A stretch of 62,000 nt of DNA from Symbiodinium natans (Eukaryota; Sar; Dinophyceae; Suessiales; Symbiodiniaceae): positions 1 to 62,000 of the forward strand of contig CAJNDS010002825.1 in NCBI GenBank assembly GCA_905221605.1. Reading direction: 5' to 3'. Below are positions 41,546-49,692 of the stretch, piece after piece; position 1 is the first letter of the stretch; each line of letters opens with the position of its first letter. A program made the translations under genes and the position numbers. The notes under the pieces are model-generated. The model was not told the DNA's origin and searched no databases. It worked only from the letters and a program-made list of their open reading frames with translations.

Positions 41546-43503
41546 AGCACCGAGTGAAGAAGATTGCAGTGTCGATTCATGTCGACGACGAGCTAGTTGC
41601 AGGTGCAAAAGGCGAAGGAAGATGGCTGATATGCGAGCTAGAGAAGTTTTTCAAGCTCACAGTTGAGGGACCGTTCCCATCCCACCGGGGATCGGGAGAA
41701 CAGCTTCATTACCTGAAGAGGACCTATGAGTTCCTTGAAGAAGGAATTTTGGTGACAGTGTCGAAGAAGCACTACGAGAAGCTTAGAGGACTCTACAAGC
41801 TGGGGAACCGAAAGCCAAGACAAACCCCAGAGCACCAGCTGATTGGAACAGTGGACAATTCCAAAGAACTGGAGGAGAACGAGTGCAAGAAGTTTCGTTC
41901 AGCGTTGGGAACACTGTTGTACATTTCCCAAGACCGATGGGATTTACAGCATGTGACGAAGTGTTTGGCAAGTAAGATGTCGAAGCCAACGGAACAAGCG
42001 TTAACCTGTTTGAAACAAGCTTTGCTCTATGTGCAAGGAACAGAGCAACTGGGATTCCTACTGAAGTACACAAAGGTTGGAAACAAGATGATGGATGCGA
42101 TCTATCAAAGAGAAGAGCAAGAAGAAGAAGACGAAGAAAAGAAAGGAACACACAGTATGGAAGTATTCACGGATGCAGATTGGGCATCAGACCGTGAAGC
42201 GAGATGGTCTACATCATCAGTGATTGTGTGTGTGAATGCAGTGCCAGTACTTTCGTATAGCAGGACCCAGAAAGCTACAGCTTTAAGTTCGGCAGAGTCC
42301 GAAGTGCTAGCATGCTCAGGAGGAGCATCAGAAGCGATGTTACTGAAGAAGTTGTGGATGTTTCTTGCAGGAAAGTTACTCGTGGAGATCCGGATGGATT
42401 CAAGTGCGGGAAGACAATGGATGATGCGAACAGGAGTCGGAGGACTCAAACATATCGATCTGAGAGTATTATGGCTTCAGCGAGGGGTGAAGAACAACAG
42501 CTTCAAAGCAAAGCCAGTGCCTACCAAATTAAACATTGCCGACTTGAATACAAAGCGCTTAGGAGTATCTCGAAGGAGATTTCTCATGTACCATATTGGA
42601 GCCATGGTGTGGAATGGAGAAAGTCATGAGCGTTATGGGAAAGAAGAAGCAATGGAACATGTGGCAGGTGAAGTTTGCCGAAGCCAAGTTCGAGCACTAC
42701 GTGCAACTTTGTTGAATGAGCGAGGAAGCAAGACGGCTAGAGCGATGTACTTGACAATGATGGTGAATATGATTTCTCAGATTGCAGGACAGCCAGACGA
42801 TTTTGGAGGACGAGAACGAGAAGAACGAGAATTTGTTTTCATCTATGTGAAGGAAGTGAGTGGATGGATTATTCTTTTCAGTGTGCTACTAGGAGGAATT
42901 TTCGCTTTACTCTTGTTCTACATGGTCGAGCAGAAGGTGAACGAAGGACGACAGGAACCACAGGAAGAAGGACCACAGGAACCACAGGAAGAAGGACCAC
43001 AGGAACCACAGGAAGAAGGACCACAGGAACCGCAGGAAGAAGGACCACAGGAACCGCAGGAAGAAGGACCACAGGAACCGCAGGAGGAATTCACTATTCG
43101 AAGATTTGTGCAAAAGTATTGTCCGCCCGATGAGGATGATGTTCAACGTACAGCAAGGGCAGTCAATATGTATTTCCGTGATGCACCAGAGGATTCAGCG
43201 ACAGGCAGTGGTAATGGGATGCCTGGAATCAGTACAGTACCAGCAAGCCAAATCCATGTGAATGACGAAGAGCTTGCAAGGCGATTTCAAGAATGGGGAA
43301 TGGTTAATATCATTCCTATGGCACAGGATGTGGACGAACAGCTACGAGCACAACCCCAGTATGTGTACACGCCTCATGGCAAGAGGTACCACCGACCTAC
43401 ATGTGCAGATGTGCAAAGGTCAGAGAGATTCACTTACAGTGCAGCAGTGCATGCGAGATTGCACTACCGTCCTTGTGGCAATTGCAGGCCCGGGACCATG
43501 TGA
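41542..43503 (+). CDS. pol: E3 RT C-terminus, RNase H and a membrane-anchored zinc-motif tail
   Basis: 653 codons. The RT part starts at IAVSIHVDDELVAG (VDD motif C). RNase H follows: FTDADWASD (42169), SSAESEVLAC (42289), MDSSAGRQWM, DLNTKRLG. After RNase H come 280 unusual residues: a helical segment, a hydrophobic span WIILFSVLLGGIFALLLFYM (42868), six 8-residue repeats QEPQEEGP (24-bp units, 42950-43090) and a C-terminal YHRPTCADV...RPCGNC motif (43387-43490), an HxxxC/CxxC metal-site pattern like that at the end of many secreted nucleases and Ada-type zinc modules. The frame differs from the upstream RT ORF, so RT is split. Confidence 0.85.
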   Translation: MKHRVKKIAVSIHVDDELVAGAKGEGRWLICELEKFFKLTVEGPFPSHRGSGEQLHYLKRTYEFLEEGILVTVSKKHYEKLRGLYKLGNRKPRQTPEHQLIGTVDNSKELEENECKKFRSALGTLLYISQDRWDLQHVTKCLASKMSKPTEQALTCLKQALLYVQGTEQLGFLLKYTKVGNKMMDAIYQREEQEEEDEEKKGTHSMEVFTDADWASDREARWSTSSVIVCVNAVPVLSYSRTQKATALSSAESEVLACSGGASEAMLLKKLWMFLAGKLLVEIRMDSSAGRQWMMRTGVGGLKHIDLRVLWLQRGVKNNSFKAKPVPTKLNIADLNTKRLGVSRRRFLMYHIGAMVWNGESHERYGKEEAMEHVAGEVCRSQVRALRATLLNERGSKTARAMYLTMMVNMISQIAGQPDDFGGREREEREFVFIYVKEVSGWIILFSVLLGGIFALLLFYMVEQKVNEGRQEPQEEGPQEPQEEGPQEPQEEGPQEPQEEGPQEPQEEGPQEPQEEFTIRRFVQKYCPPDEDDVQRTARAVNMYFRDAPEDSATGSGNGMPGISTVPASQIHVNDEELARRFQEWGMVNIIPMAQDVDEQLRAQPQYVYTPHGKRYHRPTCADVQRSERFTYSAAVHARLHYRPCGNCRPGTM

Positions 43504-43744
43504 GTGAATGATGGAATGTTTCACTTTTCCGTACAGTGTGAGCTACAACGAGTACAAGCTTACCTGAGCGAAGTGTTACCCACGAGGAAGCAGTGGGAAC
43601 AGTTTTCACCGAGTGCAAGGACTCCAATAGGGAGAGCACAACGAGGCCATCGCACAATACCAGATGAGCCCAACGACATACCTGTACAGTTTCTACAAAC
43701 CCGTTACTGTAGAGTGATGTTGAGCTTACAGTTCGCACAACATC

Positions 43745-43753
43745 AAGGCGGGG
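43745..43753 (+). promoter_or_regulatory. E3 polypurine tract
   Basis: AAGGCGGGG, directly before the 3' LTR; one pyrimidine. Confidence 0.6.
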
Positions 43754-43889
43754 TGTAAAGTTTTTCTACTACCTGGGAACCCCACCTACCAACCCAAAAG
43801 GGTTGATGAGCATGTGTGGATTTGTGACTCATGTTTTACCGACAGCGCTTTTACCGGTTCAAGGAAAAAGAGCGACTTGAAGTTTAGCA
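43754..43889 (+). repeat. E3 3' LTR (136 bp)
   Basis: 135 of 136 positions equal the 5' LTR. Ends TTTAGCA, then CCCCT. Confidence 0.95.
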
Positions 43890-43983
43890 CCCCTCCTCCA
43901 GGGGAGATTCCAGGTCCCGGTTATGTCCCGAAGGCAGCTCCTGGGACAGTGTCTTTCAGGCTTGTTTGTATTTGGAAAGAAGC

Positions 43984-45888
43984 ATGAGTGAAGCAGTTGA
44001 ACAGACATGTTGCTGTGTGAGACTTGCTTGGTTAGGAGTGTGCGAGCTTGAAGGTCCCTTGAAGAGAAGCCCAAAAGAACTTCGATCTTCTCGGCAGTAC
44101 CCTCAAAGATCCGAAATACCCTCAAGTCCGCGTTTAACTAGCCCGAAAGAACGTCGATCTTCTAAGCAGTACCCTCAAAGATCCGAAATACCCTCAAGTG
44201 TGAACCTCAGAAGCGCCACGAACCCAAACCTCCTGAACATGAGTCATGTCAGACCCCTGCCGGCCAGGAGTGCTTTGTTTTGCATGCCAGGAGAAGCATT
44301 GGATGTTTTCGCTTGCTTGGCGATCTATGTGATAGCAAGTCTCTTGGGGGGTTCGTTCTGGTTAGGGTTTCGATTCTTGAAGATGTGTTTGAAAAGGTTT
44401 CGAGGAGTTGGTGACTACCCTCAACTTGTATCCCGAAAGTACCGTTTACACCATCGTCGTAAAGGAGTCCGAGTGCGAATCAAGACTCGTTTCTGTTATG
44501 TTCGAGTTGATGTAGAACGTACTCTGGTCTTTAGCAGGCACGTTGTGAAACCAACTTGGAGCTCAGGTTTTAAAGCCTCTTTGAAGTTCGCATGTAAGGC
44601 CATGTGCTTGGGCCTTTGTCTCGACAGGAACTTGTGGAGCTTGTTGGTGTGCATGGCATGGTGTTGTGCTTGGAGTGTGTGTGGTTGTTGTTTGTTGAGA
44701 AGAAAGGGCGATGATGAAAAAGGGAGCAGATCCACTTCTGAGCACAGCCACTTGAGAGTTGTGCGTGGACTGCCCCTCCCCGGTAAGGGGACGCAAGCTG
44801 AGCCCTTAGAACTCGATAGTGACATGCCACGTTCTTCAGAGAGAGAAGAGAGAGGAGAAAAAGAGAGTCCGCTTCCGAAGCCTCAAGGTGCTGAACCACC
44901 TAAACCCCCGGAACCGCCTGGAGGTGCAGAAGTTTCAGATAGGATACCTCTGCGAAGTGTGGCTTTGCAAGTGCATAGATCCAGAGGTCATTTTCCTTAT
45001 GATGTGAACTGTGAGGCCTGCACCTCGAGTAAAGGGAAGGTTCCTGCGAGACGCTTGCGAAGGCGTTTGCAACGCGAGGACCAGACGATTGGAATGGATT
45101 TCTACTACTTTGGTCGTCTTCGTGTGCTGCTTCTTGCACATTGTTCTTCGAACTATACCACGGCCATCCCGGCCATGAATTTGGATGATCCGGATCTGTT
45201 TTACAACATTGGACGAGTGATTCGCGAAATGGGTCTTGTGAATAAAATGGTCACAGTGAGATGTGATCAGGAGTCGGCTTTGATGTCTTTAGCCGAAAAA
45301 TTGACTACCCGTACAGGTGATGTAGCTGTTTCTGGCGTCATTGTGGACGTCGTGCCCGGGTATCGCCCTCAGTCAAAAGGCGCTATTGAAAGACAAGTAG
45401 AAACTATGAAGCAGGGATTTTGGGCAGTGTGGTTAGACTTGGAGAGAGAAGTTGCGCGGAATTCCGCGCCGGAAGACTGGAACAAGAAGCTTCCGCTGGG
45501 AGGAATGCTCTGGCAAGCTTGTGTCCTTTACAGTGCCAGGTGCTACAACCTCTGGAGCTTTAGTCACCAGGACGTGACTACGCCCATTGACCGGCTGCAC
45601 GAGGAGATTGTGCATCGTACGAGGACCCTGCCGTTTGGATGTCTTGTTTACGCTAAAGTAGGGGGCTCAAAAGCGCATCAACAGAAGTACAGGGGAAAGA
45701 AAACAGTGAAAGCTGTGTATCTAGGGCCTAAAGAGCCTAGAGGGGGCGGTATCTTTGCTGCTCCATTGGGTCAGACTGAGATCGATATCTTTCCTGTCTG
45801 TAGGGCCTTAGAAGGAGCGAAAGGTGAGCCTGTCTACGACGTAGGGGCCATACACGCTCTGTCTACTTCACAGCCTCATCATGTTTGA
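43984..45888 (+). CDS. E2 integrase ORF
   Basis: The ATG at 43984 overlaps the ORF2 stop as ATGA. Residues 1-280 are poorly conserved: SPKE repeats (LRSSRQYPQRSEIPSS twice), then Cys/Trp-rich hydrophobic runs. The integrase proper starts near 45.0 kb: zinc domain HRSRGHFPYDVNCEACTSSK, catalytic GMDFYYFG (45091), VRCDQESALM (45259) and KGAIERQVE (45379), i.e. D, D, E. C-terminus: FGCLVYAKV, GKKTVKAVYLGP. Joins cDNA to target DNA. The ORF is open throughout, so this domain could still be made. It ends 8 nt into ORF4. Confidence 0.85.
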   Translation: MSEAVEQTCCCVRLAWLGVCELEGPLKRSPKELRSSRQYPQRSEIPSSPRLTSPKERRSSKQYPQRSEIPSSVNLRSATNPNLLNMSHVRPLPARSALFCMPGEALDVFACLAIYVIASLLGGSFWLGFRFLKMCLKRFRGVGDYPQLVSRKYRLHHRRKGVRVRIKTRFCYVRVDVERTLVFSRHVVKPTWSSGFKASLKFACKAMCLGLCLDRNLWSLLVCMAWCCAWSVCGCCLLRRKGDDEKGSRSTSEHSHLRVVRGLPLPGKGTQAEPLELDSDMPRSSEREERGEKESPLPKPQGAEPPKPPEPPGGAEVSDRIPLRSVALQVHRSRGHFPYDVNCEACTSSKGKVPARRLRRRLQREDQTIGMDFYYFGRLRVLLLAHCSSNYTTAIPAMNLDDPDLFYNIGRVIREMGLVNKMVTVRCDQESALMSLAEKLTTRTGDVAVSGVIVDVVPGYRPQSKGAIERQVETMKQGFWAVWLDLEREVARNSAPEDWNKKLPLGGMLWQACVLYSARCYNLWSFSHQDVTTPIDRLHEEIVHRTRTLPFGCLVYAKVGGSKAHQQKYRGKKTVKAVYLGPKEPRGGGIFAAPLGQTEIDIFPVCRALEGAKGEPVYDVGAIHALSTSQPHHV

Positions 45889-46250
45889 GCCACCACCTGA
45901 CCCGGTGAAGTCAGAAGACCCTGACCCGGGGTTTGAAAACGAAGATGAAGAAATGGTACCAGATGATCCTGATCCTCTGAATGATATTCCGTCTTACGTG
46001 GAACCCACAGATGATGAGGGGGAAGGCGGACTTGGGTCACCGGAAATGCAGCCGGATGACCTGGAGGACATGGAAATTGACTGGCTAACTAACCATCTGT
46101 TAGAGTCTTTGTTCAAAGGACCGGACATTCTGGCCACGTCTAAAGAAGTAGCTGATTCGTTTACTCTCAAATTCGGAGGGAGTAAGATCAAGTGCCAAGT
46201 ACCCCGAAACGCCGTTTCTGAGACCTCAGGTGAACAGTTAGGGCTTCGTA
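45881..46250 (+). pseudogene. E2 ORF4, 5' part of the RT polyprotein (cut by A)
   Basis: ATG at 45881 inside the integrase stop region. Acidic linker (FENEDEEMVPDDPDP), then a short conserved-looking part SFTLKFGGSKIKCQVP and SETSGEQLGLR, where A is inserted at codon GGG CTT CGT. Continues at 56779. Confidence 0.7.
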
Positions 46251-46266
46251 GCCATTTTGGCTCAAG
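46247..46266 (+). other. dinoflagellate spliced-leader sequence (20 of 22 nt)
   Basis: CGTAGCCATTTTGGCTCAAG equals positions 3-22 of DinoSL, the exon trans-spliced to the 5' end of dinoflagellate mRNAs. A second degraded copy (ATTTTTGGCTCAG, 46269-46281) follows directly, the tandem relict pattern expected when a trans-spliced RNA is copied into DNA more than once. Confidence 0.9.
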
Positions 46267-46325
46267 AAATTTTTGGCTCAGCCCGAGAGGGCACTGAGAG
46301 TCAGATGAGCAAAATAAAAAGCCCC
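46266..46325 (+). repeat. 60-bp 5' block shared by A and B
   Basis: Identical to 56844-56903. Contains CTCAGCCCGAGAGGGCACTGAG, which folds as CTCA/TGAG and GCCC/GGGC around a GAGA loop, then an A-rich stretch and GCCCC. Confidence 0.9.
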
Positions 46326-46567
46326 AACCGGGTTGAGCCTTAACAGGTTCGTCTTCAAACGGGCCTCGTGACGAACTGCATTTCGAGCCATGCCAGGTTT
46401 GCTCTGAGCTAAAGAGAGTATTCGTGTCCTCAGCTGGAAGACACTCCATGTTGTGTTACGGTTTTGACCAGTGTTTGAGGTGAGCAGTAGTGCACTCCGT
46501 TTTTCTGGGAGCTCCAGACTGCAGGGCACCTCAGTGTGACTGAACGAGCCCTCTGAGCTTATCCGGT

Positions 46568-47452
46568 GTGTCTGCACTTTGTTCGGTTTGTCATGTCATG
46601 TTAGTGACACGGAGTGTATGGGGAACGAGCATGCCGAGAAGTTTGCACCTCAGTGTGATTGAGCCAGTCTCTTGCTGTGGCCAATTGTACTTGATGTTGT
46701 TCTGGAGGACTTTGCGAGACAGTATGGAGCACATGCGAGGACAGACCATGGCAGTTGTCAAACCACGCCAGGCATTTGTGCATTGCCTCTATGCAAGACA
46801 TGGTCATAACTTTACCATGCATTTGGGTACTTGCAACCAGTGCTGTTACCCTCTCATCTTCTTTTCTCAAGATTTTGGTCCGAGAACCTGTGAAACCCAT
46901 GCCATGGCATTACATGCTGCAGCTCTCGAACACATGCGTGAAGGTTTGACGGAGTTTCTGCAGGAGCAGGTTCTGGAGGATTTTGGCATGCTTGACCCCA
47001 AGGGATTTGGATTCACGGAGAAGCAGTGGCAGGCCAGACTGGCCAGGCTCGTCGATCGTGCCCACCATAGAGCTCATCGATGTGGCACACCTGAAGCCCT
47101 CGTCAGCCTTGCGTTGCAGGACCTAAAAGGTGAACTCCTCCAGGCCTTCTTACATTTGTATGTTGAAGACCCAAATCCTCCTCATCATCTTCCTTGGTCT
47201 GCAGTCACAGCCACAGTGTGGCCTCAGCATGAAACCACAGATGCCGCACCCCCATGGACTGAACAGGTGCGTAGAGCGAATGGTGAATTCGAATCTTTTG
47301 TTCACCAGGAGTTTGCTCTAGATATTTCCAGTCCCGGGTCAAGCACCACAGGGACGCACGATCCGAATGCGTGCATCAGTGAGACTGTTACGGAAAACCA
47401 CAGCCTCCGGCGTCTACAGGCGAATCCAGGTAGCTGCATTGACATTGATTGA
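46568..47452 (+). CDS. A: unidentified ORF
   Basis: Up to 294 codons; the first ATG is at about 46597. His/Cys-rich part (CLYARHGHNFTMHLGTCNQC), then helices (LEHMREGLTEFLQEQVLEDF, KQWQARLARLVDRAHHRAH). The Cys/His spacing could bind metal, but no family is recognised. It is the first long frame after the 5' block. Confidence 0.35.
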   Translation: MSALCSVCHVMLVTRSVWGTSMPRSLHLSVIEPVSCCGQLYLMLFWRTLRDSMEHMRGQTMAVVKPRQAFVHCLYARHGHNFTMHLGTCNQCCYPLIFFSQDFGPRTCETHAMALHAAALEHMREGLTEFLQEQVLEDFGMLDPKGFGFTEKQWQARLARLVDRAHHRAHRCGTPEALVSLALQDLKGELLQAFLHLYVEDPNPPHHLPWSAVTATVWPQHETTDAAPPWTEQVRRANGEFESFVHQEFALDISSPGSSTTGTHDPNACISETVTENHSLRRLQANPGSCIDID

Positions 47453-47734
47453 ATTGTTGCATAACTGAAAACAAGGTGGAGTGTGCTTGCTGCTGCATGT
47501 CGGTAGGACTATCAAGGCGCCGTCCCCTCAGTGTCCAGCGTTGGTATCGTGCAAGGGATACCTGAGGGTTATCCGTAGGTCCAGTCCTTACACTCATGAA
47601 GGATGGGAGCATTTGCTTGTTGAGAACTGAGTGTGGCTAGGGATTGGTTGACAGTGCACCAGCATCTTGTCATCTGTGCAGGAGAACAGCATTGGATGCT
47701 CGGCCCCTTACTAGAGTTTATGCAATAGACTCAC

Positions 47735-47840
47735 GATGTCGACAAGGGTCGACCATCTAGGGAAGGCTCTCACAGAGAGAGAACCACATCAATAGGGCAG
47801 AGGCCCCAGTCCAAAGGGACTTAGCGAGCCACTGACGAAT
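47735..47840 (+). ncRNA. A: hairpin cluster, copy 1
   Basis: Begins GTCGACAAGGGTCGA and ends CCCCAGTCCAAAGGGACTTAG. Predicted short hairpins: GGGC-AGAG-GCCC and AGTCC-AAAG-GGACT. Parallels the cluster at 47958-48056. Its RNA role is inferred from the repeated stems. Confidence 0.4.
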
Positions 47841-47957
47841 GAGAAGGAAAATCAGATGACAACAGACTCTGACAGTCTAAGTCTTGCTGCATTGACCTGT
47901 GTTCAGCTCAGCATGTTTCAGTTGCATCTCCCTCGGCTCGAGCGTTCCACAGGGAAC

Positions 47958-48056
47958 CAACAGGATCGACAAGGGTCGGATCTCAGGGCAAAGGCCCTTA
48001 AAAAGAGAGTGGCACACCAAGAGGGCGAAGGCCCCAGTCCGAAAGGACTCAAGAAT
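47958..48056 (+). ncRNA. A: hairpin cluster, copy 2, just before the ORF1 start
   Basis: Begins GATCGACAAGGGTCGGATC and ends two bases before the ATG. Stems by eye: AGGGC-AAAG-GCCCT, GGGC-GAAG-GCCC and AGTCC-GAAA-GGACT (GNRA loop). The last two stems are kept relative to copy 1 although loops differ. Could be a ribozyme, IRES-like or packaging structure. Confidence 0.4.
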
Positions 48057-48057
48057 C

Positions 48058-49464
48058 ATGTGGCCCATGATGCCATTTGGGTACGGACCCAATGTGCCAG
48101 CCCCCAGTCAGCCAAAAGAAAGCAGAAGGGGGAGGCGACGCAGGAGCAGCAGCTCCAGCGACGAGCGGAGGAGGCGTCGCTCAAGAAGCCGAAGAGGTCG
48201 AAGAGACCATGACAGGGGAAGCCCCTCCCAGGCCTCGTCCTCCGTGGCACAGGGGATGATTCAGGTGGATGTCAATCATTACACCGCCCTGGTGACCCAA
48301 GCGGCGCAGGCCCAAGCTGCGGCACAGGCCATGGCAGCGGTCACGGCCCCCCCGCACACTGCGGCGACACTGCCAGTATCCTACGGCTCTAAGGCTCAGA
48401 GCCAGTGGACGGCCAAGGATTCGTGGCAGTCCGACAAGTGGAAGAGCCAATCCTGGAAGCAGGGTGATTGGCAGCAGAAGAACAGATGGCCACAGAAGAA
48501 AGGGGGCGGAGATAAGTGGCCAAAGGGGTGGAACAAATGGGAGCGCGATGAGAAAGCCCCGGGAGAAGGGCAGGCGGCAACGCCTGGGATTCCCCTCACT
48601 TTTGGGCGGTCCTCGACCGACCCCTTGGACCTGCCGGATGCAGAAGAGGCCACGGAGGAGGACCTGGTCCGCCAGGCCCAGCGGGACGTTGAAAGGGAAG
48701 ACCAAGCCTACTCGGCATCAGTTTGGAAGGACGCCATCGAGCGGGCGCACCTCTCGGCGGATCGTCCCCCGAGTGCCAGGGAATTGGTCCAGATGGGGCG
48801 GCTCAAAGACTTTTGGAGCATGACCTGGACCCAGGCGCGCGGAGAGATCTCGGCAGACTCAGTGGAAGCCTGCAAAAAGGCCCTGAACGAGGTTGCCATC
48901 TCCATGCCCGACCAGACCTTCCACAGGCTTGCAGCAGTGCTCGCAGCCTTCTTGGATGGAGGAAGATCCCCCATGGGCGAGGACGGCAAACTGCGTGCCA
49001 TGCGCACCCGCATGCCGGGAGCAGAAGGGATCATCGTGTCGACCATGATCACCGGCCCCAGTTATGCCAAGTGTGAAGATCATCGGCATGACCTGGTCAT
49101 GGCCCACGGCACCGGCTTTGTCCACGCGGTGGGCATCGGGCTTCACGGAGAGGTGTGCCCGAATGATTCCAAGCCGGACGACTACCCAAGTTTTGGGTTC
49201 AGTGGAAGGGGGACGCTGGAGGCGCCAGATCCTTCCACCATCGAGGCGGCCTTTCAAAAAACGGCCGCCCATTCCAAAGGCCAACAGGGCGTCATTTTCG
49301 TGTACCAGGGCGAGCTGGAGAAGCCCACCCACACAACCGAAGGTGGGGTGGCGGTCATGATGGCAGCCGTCAAAGACGTGGGCTCCGCGCGCAGCGGACA
49401 ACACATCATCCTCCATCCCAAGCACGCAATTTTGCGCGCCATCGGCTGCACGTGGCCGGCCTAG
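48058..49464 (+). CDS. A: ORF1, Arg/Ser-rich protein
   Basis: ATG chosen at 48058 (MWPMMPFGYGP), next to the hairpin cluster; the frame is open 159 bp further upstream but that part is the structured DNA. An Arg/Ser tract RRRSRSRRGRRDHDRGSPSQ (residues 30-60) is like SR-protein tails, then an Ala/Gln segment, Trp/Lys repeats (DSWQSDKWKSQSWKQGDWQQ) and a folded-looking C-terminal half: VIFVYQGELEKPTH, HIILHPKHAILRAIGC. Basic and Trp-rich parts suggest RNA binding, as for a Gag. No family identified. Confidence 0.5.
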   Translation: MWPMMPFGYGPNVPAPSQPKESRRGRRRRSSSSSDERRRRRSRSRRGRRDHDRGSPSQASSSVAQGMIQVDVNHYTALVTQAAQAQAAAQAMAAVTAPPHTAATLPVSYGSKAQSQWTAKDSWQSDKWKSQSWKQGDWQQKNRWPQKKGGGDKWPKGWNKWERDEKAPGEGQAATPGIPLTFGRSSTDPLDLPDAEEATEEDLVRQAQRDVEREDQAYSASVWKDAIERAHLSADRPPSARELVQMGRLKDFWSMTWTQARGEISADSVEACKKALNEVAISMPDQTFHRLAAVLAAFLDGGRSPMGEDGKLRAMRTRMPGAEGIIVSTMITGPSYAKCEDHRHDLVMAHGTGFVHAVGIGLHGEVCPNDSKPDDYPSFGFSGRGTLEAPDPSTIEAAFQKTAAHSKGQQGVIFVYQGELEKPTHTTEGGVAVMMAAVKDVGSARSGQHIILHPKHAILRAIGCTWPA

Positions 49465-49692
49465 ATGCAGAGCCCCAGAACTTGGGCGCCAACGAGGGGT
49501 GTGTTTCCAGCCATGACAAGATCTGGCTGCCGAACAGTTTTGAAGCGAGGTGCACAGATGTCTGGAAAATAAGGGATTGGAGTCAGCCCTTGTTGTCACC
49601 TCCCCACCCCTCCGACAGTTGCAGATCCCAGACCCAGTGCAGGTTCAGCTCATGCGGCTTGCATAATTGTGTCTCTTGAGTTGGCTTGCAGC

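Larger units (their letters stand above)
34862..43894 (+). mobile_element. E3: young Ty1/copia element with TSD CCCCT, inside E2
   Basis: LTRs 34867-35002 and 43754-43889, 136 bp each with one mismatch (position 34881 G against A), flanked by CCCCT on both sides. PBS and purine tract abut the LTRs. Internal order: long upstream ORF, Gag, protease, SAP motif, integrase, RT, RNase H, membrane-segment tail. Despite near-identical LTRs it already has frameshifts in Gag (about 37.26 kb) and RT (about 41.53 kb). Confidence 0.95.

Noticed and set aside
42864-43133. Thr/Gly-rich 89-codon frame
   Set aside because: Out-of-frame reading of the QEPQEEGP 24-bp repeat.
46266-46325. Possible hammerhead ribozyme (CAGATGAG word)
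   Set aside because: No CTGATGA core nor GAAA partner at the right spacing; only a GNRA-type hairpin is present.
48181-49599. Minus-strand ORFs of 174 and 246 codons over A ORF1
   Set aside because: Antisense to a GC-rich coding frame; no domain and no independent start context.
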